In this document: piece after piece, positions 28,503 to 36,915 of the stretch
How positions within the stretch are numbered: position 1 is the stretch's first letter
Layout of the letters: every line of letters starts with the position of its first letter
DNA from: an uncultured beta proteobacterium
GTDB lineage: Bacteria; Pseudomonadota; Gammaproteobacteria; Burkholderiales; Burkholderiaceae_B
NCBI GenBank assembly: GCA_903932425.1
Contig: CAIZGG010000149.1
Span: 1 to 39,332, forward strand
Length of the DNA: 39,332 nucleotides
Direction: 5' to 3'
The notes under the pieces: model-generated
The model's input: only the letters and a program-made list of their open reading frames with translations
Databases searched by the model: none
What the model was told of the DNA's origin: nothing
Program-made: the position numbers and the translations under genes

Positions 28503-31133
28503 TTAAAGCACACCCTGCGCAATCAAATCTTGGATCTCTGTTTCTGAATATCCTAACATCTGCGTCAGCACATGCACGTTGTCTTCGCCATAGCCGGGCG
28601 CACCGCGATCAATGACGCCACCGGCATAGGCGGGTGTTGCACTCATTTTGACCGGAAACTCGTTGACCGGCCAGCGACCAATTTTGGTACCAGTCACCTC
28701 TGTCAGCCACTCAAGTTCTTTCAATTGCGGATCAGTATCGTAACGATCCGCCGCCGTTTGGCATACACCGGCTGGCACGCCAGCGGTCTGCAGGCGCGCC
28801 ATGCACTCGCTCGCGTCCTGAGTCACAGCCCAAGCGCTGATTTTTTCGTCAAGCGCGTCTTGATTTTGCAGACGCAAGGCCAGCGTACTGAAGCGTAGAT
28901 CCCATTGCAACTCGGTCAGACCGGCTTCGCGTACCAGGGCGTTCCATTCAACGTCATCAAAACAAGCAATCGCAAGCCAGCGATCGTCGCTTGCGCAGCG
29001 GTACGCCCCGTGAGGTGCGGCTGGCTTATAGGGTGAACGATTACCGTAACGCGTCCACTCCTTACCGTTCGCTGACCAGTCCAGCACCGCAGTCGCTGTT
29101 TGATAAATACCTGCCTCGCACTGCGAGGCATCAATCCATTGCCCCTCACCGGTGCGATTGCGGTGGTAAAGCGCACCCAGCGTGGCTAAGGCAAAACCAT
29201 ATGCGCCAATCCAGTCAAGGTACGAATAGCCCCAACCAGCTGGCATGGCCGGGTCAGGGCGGCCAGACATTTCTGTGGTGCCAGCAAACGAAGCCGCCAC
29301 GGGGCCTACCGTGCGAAACCGCCCATACTTACCAATGCCGCCCATGCCAGATTGCTGCACATAAATAATGTCTGACTTCAGCGACTTGAGTACTCCATAC
29401 CCCAAACCTAAACGCTCTAGCACCCCAGGAGAGAACCCTTCCGCGACAATATCCGACTGGCGCGCAAGCTCTTTCGCAATGGCCAAGCCCTTGGGGTGTC
29501 GGATATTCAACGACATACCGCGCTTACCAGCGTTTTTATTGTTGAACTGCCCACCCATGTCTGAGTCAGTCACGCCAGGCAAAGGCGCGGTCGCAACCTC
29601 GCGTGCGGCCCGACCACCCACCGGCGACATCGCAGCCAACCTGGTGTCTGGATTTTCTTTCCACTCGACCTTGATACTTTCAGCACCCAGCGCAGCAAGA
29701 ATACGTGTCCCACCAGCCGAAGCCAGAAACCAAGAAAAATCTAAGATCTTGACGCCTTGCAAGGCAAAGGGTGCACCGCGCGCTGAAATATTTTTTACTG
29801 TGGGTCGGTACTTGAAAGTCTTGTCACCGGCCTGCGCCCGAACCGTCTCTGCGTTTTTAGGCGCAGCGATCAGCTGACTGAGTTCTGCGTTGTGTTGCCC
29901 CAGCAGCGGAGCACGCTTACCGGCCTGCCAGGCCGTCGCAGTGCTCAACCATTTGCTGGTTGGGTAACGCAAGGCACGACCAAGTTCAGGATGATCGATA
30001 TCAGTAAATGAATGACGTAACAGCCAATGCTCGTCTAAGGCATTTTCATGCGGCTTGCGCACGGGCGCCCACAATAAGCCCGCCTCTTGCGCTTCGCGCC
30101 AAGGCAAATCTTTATAGTCATAAGAGCCGACAAAATCACGGATCACTTCGAGCATGCGAACCGTTTCGGCATCCATCCCAGCAGAGCCGGGCGTGCTGCG
30201 CGCTTTCAGGTCAGCGGTCGCAGAAGGCGCTTGCAAGTCGGCCGCCTTGCCGTAGCGATCCAAGAACGGCACGAGTTTCGCCTTATCGCGCGCAGACACC
30301 CCCCAAGTCATATTCCAGCGCTTGTCTTTGGTCGCACTCACGTTAGGAATCGGAGTCGGTTTTTCAACCGCATGCCGAGCAGTCTGACGATACAGCGGCG
30401 CCCGACGCATGACCCACGACATCACATCAAGCTCGGTATTTTTTGCGACGGCTTCGTGTACCGCGCATGACAGGTCTTGTCCATCGCCCGTTGATTGGCG
30501 AGTAATCAACGCAGCCACCACCGCTGCAGCCATTTGTTCAGCCGCGATGTGGTACGCATGCCAAACCTGGGGGGCGACAGGCGGGTGCTCGTAATGCCCA
30601 TCAGCATTACGGTCGTAACCGCAGCACATCATCACACCACCCAGCGCCAAATGAATGAGATCCGATCCTTTAAAATCTTTCCAGGGACCTGTGTCACCGA
30701 AAGGGGTGATGCGCGCGGTAATGAGCGTTGGAAACAATTTGTTTAACGACTGCGCAGGTTTAAGCTCTGACAAAAACTGGCCGCAGGTACTGTCTAAAAA
30801 AATATCTGCCGTACTTAACAGTTCTAAAAAGGCAGCTTTACCGTCTGCGGTATTAACATCGAGTTGTATCGATTTTTTACCACGGTTGTACGCGCAAAAG
30901 AAAATCGATCTCTCGGGATCAGGCTGCTCGCCCAGGTAAGGGCCAATATTACGCGTCGGGCTACCGCCAACCGGTTCGATTTTGATGACTTCAGCGCCTA
31001 AGCCGGCCAACAACAAACCACAATATTCGCCCAACTCATCGGCAACTTCAATGACACGCAAGCCGGCCAACATTCCGGGCTTATCTTGCGGGTTAGCGAA
31101 TAACTCGGTGGCACTAACAGGCGACTGCGACAT
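28503..31133 (-). CDS. Double-length family III CoA-transferase (CaiB/BaiF), one domain apparently inactive
   Basis: This 876-residue protein is two family III CoA-transferase domains in tandem (about residues 20-440 and 455-876). Such enzymes move CoA between carboxylic acids, forming a covalent intermediate on one aspartate. In the second domain the site is intact (Asp640 in SYLDWIGAYGFALATLGALYHRNRTGEGQ). In the first, the aligned stretch (QVWHAYHIAAEQMAAAVVAALITRQSTGDGQ) has Tyr or His where Asp is expected, so it is probably structural or regulatory. Both have the family start (LRVIEVADELGEYCGLLLAGLGAEVIKIEP; VKILDFSWFLASAGGTRILAALGAESIKVEW). Separate active/inactive subunits are a plausible comparison with heteromeric members such as BbsEF. 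It starts the importer operon, with AGAGGA 7 bases before the ATG. Substrate is unknown. Confidence 0.92.
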   Translation of the reverse strand: MSQSPVSATELFANPQDKPGMLAGLRVIEVADELGEYCGLLLAGLGAEVIKIEPVGGSPTRNIGPYLGEQPDPERSIFFCAYNRGKKSIQLDVNTADGKAAFLELLSTADIFLDSTCGQFLSELKPAQSLNKLFPTLITARITPFGDTGPWKDFKGSDLIHLALGGVMMCCGYDRNADGHYEHPPVAPQVWHAYHIAAEQMAAAVVAALITRQSTGDGQDLSCAVHEAVAKNTELDVMSWVMRRAPLYRQTARHAVEKPTPIPNVSATKDKRWNMTWGVSARDKAKLVPFLDRYGKAADLQAPSATADLKARSTPGSAGMDAETVRMLEVIRDFVGSYDYKDLPWREAQEAGLLWAPVRKPHENALDEHWLLRHSFTDIDHPELGRALRYPTSKWLSTATAWQAGKRAPLLGQHNAELSQLIAAPKNAETVRAQAGDKTFKYRPTVKNISARGAPFALQGVKILDFSWFLASAGGTRILAALGAESIKVEWKENPDTRLAAMSPVGGRAAREVATAPLPGVTDSDMGGQFNNKNAGKRGMSLNIRHPKGLAIAKELARQSDIVAEGFSPGVLERLGLGYGVLKSLKSDIIYVQQSGMGGIGKYGRFRTVGPVAASFAGTTEMSGRPDPAMPAGWGYSYLDWIGAYGFALATLGALYHRNRTGEGQWIDASQCEAGIYQTATAVLDWSANGKEWTRYGNRSPYKPAAPHGAYRCASDDRWLAIACFDDVEWNALVREAGLTELQWDLRFSTLALRLQNQDALDEKISAWAVTQDASECMARLQTAGVPAGVCQTAADRYDTDPQLKELEWLTEVTGTKIGRWPVNEFPVKMSATPAYAGGVIDRGAPGYGEDNVHVLTQMLGYSETEIQDLIAQGVL

Positions 31134-31202
31134 AACGTGGTCCTCTATTTTGTCTCAAGGCAAGCAACCCTCGACGAGGGGCCGACCTTATTTCTATTTA
31201 TT

Positions 31203-31242
31203 TTGATCACTAGCATCATGCCCCACAAAATGGGTATCATGC
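31203..31242. promoter_or_regulatory. Divergent control region with weak promoter and inverted repeat
   Basis: The 188 bases between the divergent CoA-transferase and thiolase-like genes hold no gene. On the plus strand TTGATC and CAAAAT are 17 bases apart (31203-31231), a weak sigma-70 match. An imperfect inverted repeat, GCATCATGCCC-N8-GGGTATCATGC (31213-31242, 9 of 11 pairs), overlaps that promoter. A second, CCCTC-GAC-GAGGG, is at 31168-31180 nearer the CoA-transferase start. These are candidate operators; no regulator gene is adjacent. Confidence 0.35.
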
Positions 31243-31321
31243 AACAGCGCCGTGTGTTTTATCCCGGCGTCGGCCACTGGTGCACCCAGACACCAGAGCT
31301 TTAACGCCAAAGGACAACGCT

Positions 31322-32452
31322 GTGAATGAACTACACGCGCTAAAAAATAAAATCGCAGTCGTCGGAGTCGGCAATACCGCCTACGGCGACTTCCCGTTAA
31401 TCAGTGACTATGGCCTGGGCGCACAGGCGTTTAAATCTGCAATCTCAGATTGTGGACTCGCCAAAGACGAAATCGACGGCCTGCTAGTGTGTCGCGTGCC
31501 GTCCTATGCCCGAATGGGTGAAGTGCTTGGCCTGAACCCACGCTGGACCATGACCCTGCCCGGACACGGCCGTATGTCAGGCATGTCGATCATCGAAGCC
31601 ATGTTGGCGCTTGAAACCGGTGCCGCAAAATACGTCGCCTTGATCTATACCAACATCGGTCGCTCGCGCCGCGTTAACTATGGTGGGGAAGACGCCTCAA
31701 GCTTCTGGAACCCCTGGGGGTTTACATCGCCCGGTGCCGCACACGCCATGATGTTTCGGATGCATATGGCCAAATACGGCACGACCACACGCCAGCTCTC
31801 TGAAGTGTCGGTCGCTTTTCGCAAGCACGCGTTGCTCAATCCGACAGCCGTGATGAAAAAGCCAATGACCTCTGACGATCACGCAAGCGCCAGACGCATC
31901 ACAGAGCCTTTAGGTCTGCTTGATTACTGCCTGATTAACGACGGGGCCGTATGCATGATCCTAACGACAGCGGATCGCGCGAAAGACTTAGCAAAGCCAC
32001 CCGTACTAATCTCCGGTGTCGGTGCGCGCGACGCCTTTGAACGCAGCGCGATTTCAAATTTTGATCAAGATTTTTGGTACAAAGAAATTAAAGACGCAGG
32101 TACTCAAGCCTTCGAAATGGCTGGCGTCACCCACGACGATGTCGATGCCTTGATGTGTTACGACAACTTTAGCCCGACAGTCCTGTTTAGCCTCGAAGGC
32201 TTGGGCTATTGCGCGCAGGGTGAATCCGGAGCCTACGTCGAAGGCGGCACCCTACAACTCGGTAACAAACTACCCACCAATACCGACGGCGGTCATCTTT
32301 CAAATTCATACATGCAGGGTTGGGGCTTAAACGTCGAAGCCGTGCGCCAAATACGCGGCGAATGCGGTGCACGACAAGTGGCAGATTGCAACGTTGTGCA
32401 ATACATCGCCTCAACCCCTTGCACCCGTTCAATCATTTACACAAAGGGCTAA
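31322..32452 (+). CDS. Thiolase-fold protein (SCP-x/Ltp2-like) lacking the usual catalytic Cys and His
   Basis: This is a thiolase-superfamily protein of the lipid-transfer/SCP-x branch. I take the GTG at 31322 (376 residues), because it has AGGA eight bases upstream and fits the family start (KNKIAVVGVGNTAYGDF). The tracked GTG at 31280 lacks a good ribosome site. The fold is clear from MCYDNFSPTVLFSLEGLGYCAQGESGAYVEGG and NTDGGHLSNSYMQGWGLNVEAVRQIRGECGARQV. The nucleophilic Cys region reads HGRMSG instead of xxCASG, placing Arg84 at the Cys position, and the GHP histidine motif is SYM, placing Tyr330 there. Ordinary thiolysis is therefore unlikely. DUF35-associated Ltp2 proteins, which are retro-aldolases in steroid side-chain breakdown, are a closer model. 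The DUF35 partner follows after 3 bases. The reaction is inferred. Confidence 0.88.
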   Translation: MNELHALKNKIAVVGVGNTAYGDFPLISDYGLGAQAFKSAISDCGLAKDEIDGLLVCRVPSYARMGEVLGLNPRWTMTLPGHGRMSGMSIIEAMLALETGAAKYVALIYTNIGRSRRVNYGGEDASSFWNPWGFTSPGAAHAMMFRMHMAKYGTTTRQLSEVSVAFRKHALLNPTAVMKKPMTSDDHASARRITEPLGLLDYCLINDGAVCMILTTADRAKDLAKPPVLISGVGARDAFERSAISNFDQDFWYKEIKDAGTQAFEMAGVTHDDVDALMCYDNFSPTVLFSLEGLGYCAQGESGAYVEGGTLQLGNKLPTNTDGGHLSNSYMQGWGLNVEAVRQIRGECGARQVADCNVVQYIASTPCTRSIIYTKG

Positions 32453-32455
32453 ATC

Positions 32456-32869
32456 ATGACGACTCATACCTATGACAAGCCACTACCCATCATTGACGAA
32501 CTGACAAAACCCTTTTGGGATCACGCTCTTGAACACCGCCTGTCGGTTCAAGCCTGTACCCACTGCCGGCACCTACAGTTTCCACCCAGCCCCGTATGCC
32601 CCAAATGCCTGTCAGACGAACAAGAGTGGCTCGTCGTCAGCGGCCAGGCCACCCTCTTATCCTGGGTCAAATTTCACCGCGCCTATTGGGATGGCTTCAT
32701 GCAAGACATCCCCTACGACGCCTGCCTGGTACAACTAAAAGAGGGCCCGATCATGGTGAGCAACTTTAGCGGCCCCACCCCCAACAACGTTCACGTCGGC
32801 ATGCCACTAAAAGTCACCTTCGAACACGTCACCCCAGAAGTCGCCCTCAGCCGCTTCACCCCAGCCTAA
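32456..32869 (+). CDS. Zn-ribbon/OB-fold (DUF35) partner of the thiolase-like protein
   Basis: This is a small acyl-CoA-binding accessory protein, 137 residues. It has a rubredoxin-like zinc ribbon with two CxxC pairs (CTHCRHLQFPPSPVCPKC, about residues 34-51), then an OB-fold domain (ATLLSWVKFHRAYWDGFMQDIPYDACLVQLKEG...GMPLKVTFE). DUF35 proteins form complexes with thiolase-fold enzymes, as in ChsH2-Ltp2 and BbsA-BbsB, and help hold the CoA substrate. The start is 3 bases after the thiolase-like stop with AAGGG about 8 bases upstream, so equimolar expression is expected. Ten bases after its stop begins the first of two palindromic repeats. Confidence 0.92.
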   Translation: MTTHTYDKPLPIIDELTKPFWDHALEHRLSVQACTHCRHLQFPPSPVCPKCLSDEQEWLVVSGQATLLSWVKFHRAYWDGFMQDIPYDACLVQLKEGPIMVSNFSGPTPNNVHVGMPLKVTFEHVTPEVALSRFTPA

Positions 32870-32879
32870 AACAACCGAG

Positions 32880-32979
32880 GCAATCCGCAACCTCAAGCAC
32901 TTTGAACGATCCGAAGCCGCGTATTTTTTGCTCAGCCAAAAAATCACCGGTTCGGGGCGGTCAAAGTGCGGGCGCAAGC
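32880..32979. repeat. Palindromic repeat, copy 1 (100 bp)
   Basis: This is the first of two direct copies in the 229-base gap between the convergent DUF35 and oxidoreductase genes. The last 84 bases (from 32896) match copy 2 at 81 positions, and the first 16 at 13. The unit is itself an inverted repeat: CACTTTGA (32898) pairs with TCAAAGTG (32961), CCGAA with TTCGG further in, and ATTTTTTG with CAAAAAAT at the centre. A transcript from either strand would fold into a long stem. No coding potential is supported. It could be a REP/MITE-type element or a bidirectional terminator. Confidence 0.9.
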
Positions 32980-32991
32980 GAACCAACCTAA

Positions 32992-33091
32992 GCAATCCCC
33001 AACCCCCAGCACTTTGATCAACCCGAAGCCGCGTATTTTTTGCTCAGCCAAAAAATCACCGGTTCGGGGCGGTCAAAGTGCGGGCGCAAGC
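32992..33091. repeat. Palindromic repeat, copy 2 (100 bp)
   Basis: This second copy has the same orientation, with a period of 112 bases, and is separated from copy 1 by 12 bases. It ends 7 bases before the stop codon of the oxidoreductase gene. The outer arms read CACTTTGA/TCAAAGTG and the central arms ATTTTTTG/CAAAAAAT, as in copy 1. Three of the differences fall in the left arm only, and each copy keeps 15 of 18 outer-arm pairs. The near-identity suggests a recent duplication or active homogenisation. Confidence 0.9.
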
Positions 33092-33098
33092 AGAATAC

Positions 33099-36000
33099 TT
33101 AAGCCGCCCGACTCCCCGCCACCCCAGCCGCCGCCTCAAACTCACTCAGCAACCGCGCACGAACAACCTGAGCCCGCACCAACGCAGCCTCTTTTACATG
33201 CCCATACCCCCGAATCTCTTCAGGGACACCAGCCACTTCAACGGCCTTTTCAAGAGATCCCCGCGAAAGCTTACCGAGCATTGCCAACACCGTCTCACGA
33301 TACTCAACAATTAAAGCCCGCTCAGCACGCCTCTCAGCCGTATACCCAAACACATCCATCCAAGTACCACGCAACCCTTTGAGCTTTGCTAACAGCCTGA
33401 ACACCACTAACATCCGAGGCCCAAACTTAGCTTTCATCAGATGTCCCTTGCCATCGCGCTTAGCAAACAGCGGTGGCGCCAAATGAAAGTGCACAGACCA
33501 GTCCCCTTCAAACTGCTCATCTAGACCGCGCAAAAACTCGCCATCGGTATAGAGCCGCGCAACCTCGTACTCATCTTTATAAGCCATCAACTTAAAGAGA
33601 TAGCGCGCAACCACCAGCGCCAGGCGCTGCGTGCCGCAAGCCTGCATTTCAGCGTCCGACACCGCATTCACAAAGGACAAATACTCTGCAGCATAGGCCT
33701 CGTTTTGATACTCACGCAAAAAAGCCGCCCGATGTTCGCGCACTTGTTCAAACTCAGTCCCAGCGCGTTTAAACTCAACAACAGTCGCACCGTGCGGGGT
33801 AATAGGGGCCACCTCGTGCCCTGCCCCAAGCAAACGAGCGATCAACTGCGGTTCATGCGCAGCGCGACGCCCCCAATTGAATGCTTCGAGATTCTTTTTA
33901 ACCTGCACAGCATTGAGAACAATCGCTTGCTCAAGTGAGCGATGATGCAAAGGGATCCAGCCTTGCTGATAGGCAAACCCCATCAAGAGCGGGTTTGCGT
34001 ACACCGCATCACCTAACAATTTAACTGCGATCTCAGAAGCATCCACACTTTGAATGCGACCTTCACCGCACGCTTGCTCAAGCTCTTGCCTCAATTCGCG
34101 CGCGGCGAGTGTCCAATTAGGGTTGCCAATAAAAGCCGCGGTTGGAGCAACATCGGCGTTTAGCAACATGCGAGTGTGCGCCGGACGCATCCGTGTCACC
34201 GCCTCAACGCTTGAACCCACCACCAAATCAGCACCCAGGACCAAATCGGCCTGACCCATCGCAATACGCGTATTCAAAATATCTGCAGCAGTCGGCGCAA
34301 TGATCGCGTGCGAAAACACGGCCCCACCCTTCTGCGCCAAGCCCGCCATATCAAGTACCGATCCGGCTTTCCCCTCGAGATGAGCAGCCATCCCAAGTAA
34401 CTGACCAATCGTCACGACACCCGTACCGCCGACCCCCGCAACAAAAATACCGTATGAGCCAGTCAGTTCAAGCTGCTCAGGGTCTGGCAAGGCATATGCC
34501 TCAGGCTCGCTCACCTCGATCAGTTTTGGTCGACGTAATTGCCCACCCTCGACGGTCACCAGGCTGGGACAAAAACCCTTCAGACAAGAAAAATCTTTGT
34601 TGCAGCTTGATTGATTAATCACACGCTTGCGTCCCAACTCTGTTTCAAGCGGTTCGATGGACAAGCAGTTTGATTGTGTCGAACAATCGCCACAGCCTTC
34701 GCAGACTCGCTGATTAATGACCACGCGACGCGCAGGATCAGGGTAAGCGCCGCGCTTACGACGACGGCGCTTTTCGGTGGCACACGTTTGATCGTAGATC
34801 AGGGCAGTCACCCCAACGACTTCGCGCAATTCTTTTTGGATACGATCAAGTTCATCGCGATGCACGACCGGCACACCGTCAGGCAGACCCGTCATCTGCG
34901 CATATTTTTCAGGCTCGTCAGTCACGACCACGACTCTGCCCACACCTTCAGCTAGCACCTGAGCCGCCATCATCGGGACGGTGATCTGACCATCGACTGG
35001 CTGACCACCCGTCATCGCGACAGCATCGTTAAATAAAATCTTATAGGTGATGTTGACGTTTGCGGTCACGGCAGCACGGATTGCCAACAAACCTGAATGA
35101 AAATACGTGCCATCACCCAAGTTTACAAACACATGGTTTTCATTTGTAAACGGAGCCTGTCCGATCCAGGGTGCGCCTTCGCCCCCCATCTGCGTAAAGA
35201 CATGTGTGCTGCGATCCATCCACAAAGCCATGTAGTGACAGCCAATCCCCGCCATGGCACGCGAACCCTCTGGAACACGCGTCGAGGTGTTGTGCGGACA
35301 CCCCGAGCAAAACCAAGGCTTTCGTTCAGCGACCACCCGCGGGCGCGCCAACTCAAGCTCACGTGCCGCGATAAATGCTAAGCGCGCTTCAATCTGTGTG
35401 CGAACCTGCGCGGGCAACTCAAGGCGTAGCAAGCGCGTCGCAATTGCACGCGCCACCATTGACGGAGAAAATTCGTAATGTGCAGGCAGCAACCACGGGC
35501 TTTGAGGTACCGCCCATTCACCGCCATCCTTATCGTCAAATTTGCCGACCACGCGCGGTATTTTTTTACCACGCCCAATCCAACCAAAGAGCTCTTCTTT
35601 CACCTGATACTCAAGCATCTGCCGCTTCTCTTCGACGACCAGGATCTCATCAAGATTTTCTGCAAAGCTGAGCAAACCAGTCGACTCAAGTGGCCAAACC
35701 ATGCCAACTTTAAAGAGTCGCACGCCGATTTGTTGACACACCTCTGGCGTCAAGCCCAGATCAAGCAAGGCCTGCGTCGTATCTAAATACGCCTTTCCTG
35801 AGGTGATGATGCCAAAGCGTGCCTGCGCATCCGGGACTGACCACAGCTGACGATTCAAACCGTTTGCACGCGCGAACGCTAGCGCGGCATACAGTTTTTG
35901 GTCAAGCAGACGTGCCTCTTGTGCAAGCGGCGTGTCGCCTAGGCGGATATTCAACCCGCCAGCTGGCAGAGCAAAATCTTGCGGGATATTGACCTGAACG

Positions 36001-36683
36001 CGCTCAGGATCCACATCAACTGTCGCCGAAACTTCGACAATATCGGTGATGCATTTCATCCCCACCCACAGACCCGCATACCGACTCATTGCCCAGCCCA
36101 GCACCCCATAGTCAAGAATCTCTTGCACGCTAGACGGAAACAAAACGGGGATACCGCAGGCCTTCAAAATATGATCGCTTTGATGAGGCAAGGTCGACGA
36201 CTTTGCCGAATGATCATCGCCTGCGACAACCAACACACCGCCTCGCGGTGAGGTGCCAGCGGCGTTAGCATGCTTGAACACATCTCCGCAACGGTCAACG
36301 CCCGGACCCTTGCCATACCAAAGCCCAAAGACGCCATCATATTTGGCACCTTCAAACATATTGACCTGCTGCGACCCCCACACAGAGGTCGCGGCCAAAT
36401 CTTCATTCACACCTGGCTGGAACACCACGTGATGTTGTTTCAGCCGCTCGGCGGCCTTCCAGAGGTTTTGATCCAGGCCGCCCAGCGGCGACCCACGATA
36501 GCCAGAAATAAACCCTGCGGTATTGAACCCGTCGCGCTGATCGCGAACACGTTGGTTCATCGGTAAGCGCACTAGAGCATGCACGCCACTGAGCCACGCG
36601 CGACCTGAGGCAAGATCGTATTTGTCGTCTAACTTAACGGCATTTAAGGCCTGCAACTGCTGATCTGAAAACGGCGCATTCAT
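33099..36683 (-). CDS. Fused indolepyruvate:ferredoxin oxidoreductase (IorA-IorB type)
   Basis: This 1194-residue cytoplasmic enzyme oxidatively decarboxylates aryl-2-oxoacids such as indolepyruvate to the aryl-acetyl-CoA, passing electrons to ferredoxin or another acceptor. In order it has an N-terminal 2-oxoacid oxidoreductase domain (FISGYRGSPLGGLDQNL), a thiamine-diphosphate domain with GDGTYFHSG at about residue 525, an iron-sulphur region near 655-700 (CEGCGDCSTQSNC and CNKDFSCLKGFCPS), a gamma-type domain starting GVGGTGVVTIGQLLG near 750, and a long C-terminal extension. Archaeal enzymes split these into IorA and IorB; fused forms of this length are usual in proteobacteria. AAGGAG lies 9 bases before the ATG. 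It is divergent from mutY. Transamination products of Trp, Phe or Tyr are likely substrates, but branched-chain oxoacids cannot be excluded. Confidence 0.93.
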   Translation of the reverse strand: MNAPFSDQQLQALNAVKLDDKYDLASGRAWLSGVHALVRLPMNQRVRDQRDGFNTAGFISGYRGSPLGGLDQNLWKAAERLKQHHVVFQPGVNEDLAATSVWGSQQVNMFEGAKYDGVFGLWYGKGPGVDRCGDVFKHANAAGTSPRGGVLVVAGDDHSAKSSTLPHQSDHILKACGIPVLFPSSVQEILDYGVLGWAMSRYAGLWVGMKCITDIVEVSATVDVDPERVQVNIPQDFALPAGGLNIRLGDTPLAQEARLLDQKLYAALAFARANGLNRQLWSVPDAQARFGIITSGKAYLDTTQALLDLGLTPEVCQQIGVRLFKVGMVWPLESTGLLSFAENLDEILVVEEKRQMLEYQVKEELFGWIGRGKKIPRVVGKFDDKDGGEWAVPQSPWLLPAHYEFSPSMVARAIATRLLRLELPAQVRTQIEARLAFIAARELELARPRVVAERKPWFCSGCPHNTSTRVPEGSRAMAGIGCHYMALWMDRSTHVFTQMGGEGAPWIGQAPFTNENHVFVNLGDGTYFHSGLLAIRAAVTANVNITYKILFNDAVAMTGGQPVDGQITVPMMAAQVLAEGVGRVVVVTDEPEKYAQMTGLPDGVPVVHRDELDRIQKELREVVGVTALIYDQTCATEKRRRRKRGAYPDPARRVVINQRVCEGCGDCSTQSNCLSIEPLETELGRKRVINQSSCNKDFSCLKGFCPSLVTVEGGQLRRPKLIEVSEPEAYALPDPEQLELTGSYGIFVAGVGGTGVVTIGQLLGMAAHLEGKAGSVLDMAGLAQKGGAVFSHAIIAPTAADILNTRIAMGQADLVLGADLVVGSSVEAVTRMRPAHTRMLLNADVAPTAAFIGNPNWTLAARELRQELEQACGEGRIQSVDASEIAVKLLGDAVYANPLLMGFAYQQGWIPLHHRSLEQAIVLNAVQVKKNLEAFNWGRRAAHEPQLIARLLGAGHEVAPITPHGATVVEFKRAGTEFEQVREHRAAFLREYQNEAYAAEYLSFVNAVSDAEMQACGTQRLALVVARYLFKLMAYKDEYEVARLYTDGEFLRGLDEQFEGDWSVHFHLAPPLFAKRDGKGHLMKAKFGPRMLVVFRLLAKLKGLRGTWMDVFGYTAERRAERALIVEYRETVLAMLGKLSRGSLEKAVEVAGVPEEIRGYGHVKEAALVRAQVVRARLLSEFEAAAGVAGSRAA

Positions 36684-36915
36684 GTGTCTCGACTCCTTGT
36701 GAGTAGTGTGGCCCGTTGCGATTGACGTCGATCGCTCTTGTGAAGAAACTTAGTCAACCTCGGGGCGAGTGTATAAGGCTTGGGGCTACGTCTTGTTCAA
36801 GTGACGCTAGCTCTGTTTTAACCCCGTCTGCGCGCTGCGGCAAGTCCTGTCTGACACAGGCATAATGCAACGCTAGTGCCCTCGCGCCAAAGAGCGCTGA
36901 TGTGACAGAAGAGAA
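36684..36915. promoter_or_regulatory. Divergent intergenic region between the oxidoreductase gene and mutY
   Basis: These 232 bases hold no gene I can support. Toward the oxidoreductase gene, TTGAAC and TTATAC (minus strand) are 18 bases apart, a weak sigma-70 candidate. A near-palindrome ATTGACGTCGAT (about 36721-36732, 10 of 12) lies between that candidate and the ATG and could be an operator. Toward mutY, CATAAT in CAGGCATAATGC resembles a -10 box, without a convincing -35. Confidence 0.3.

Noticed and set aside
32880-33091. CRISPR-like direct repeats
   Set aside because: There are only two units of 100 bp with a 12-base spacer and internal palindromes, and no cas genes. This does not fit a CRISPR array.
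36684-36915. A small gene or RNA between the oxidoreductase gene and mutY
   Set aside because: No ORF with a ribosome site or stable folded RNA pattern stood out; only possible promoter elements.
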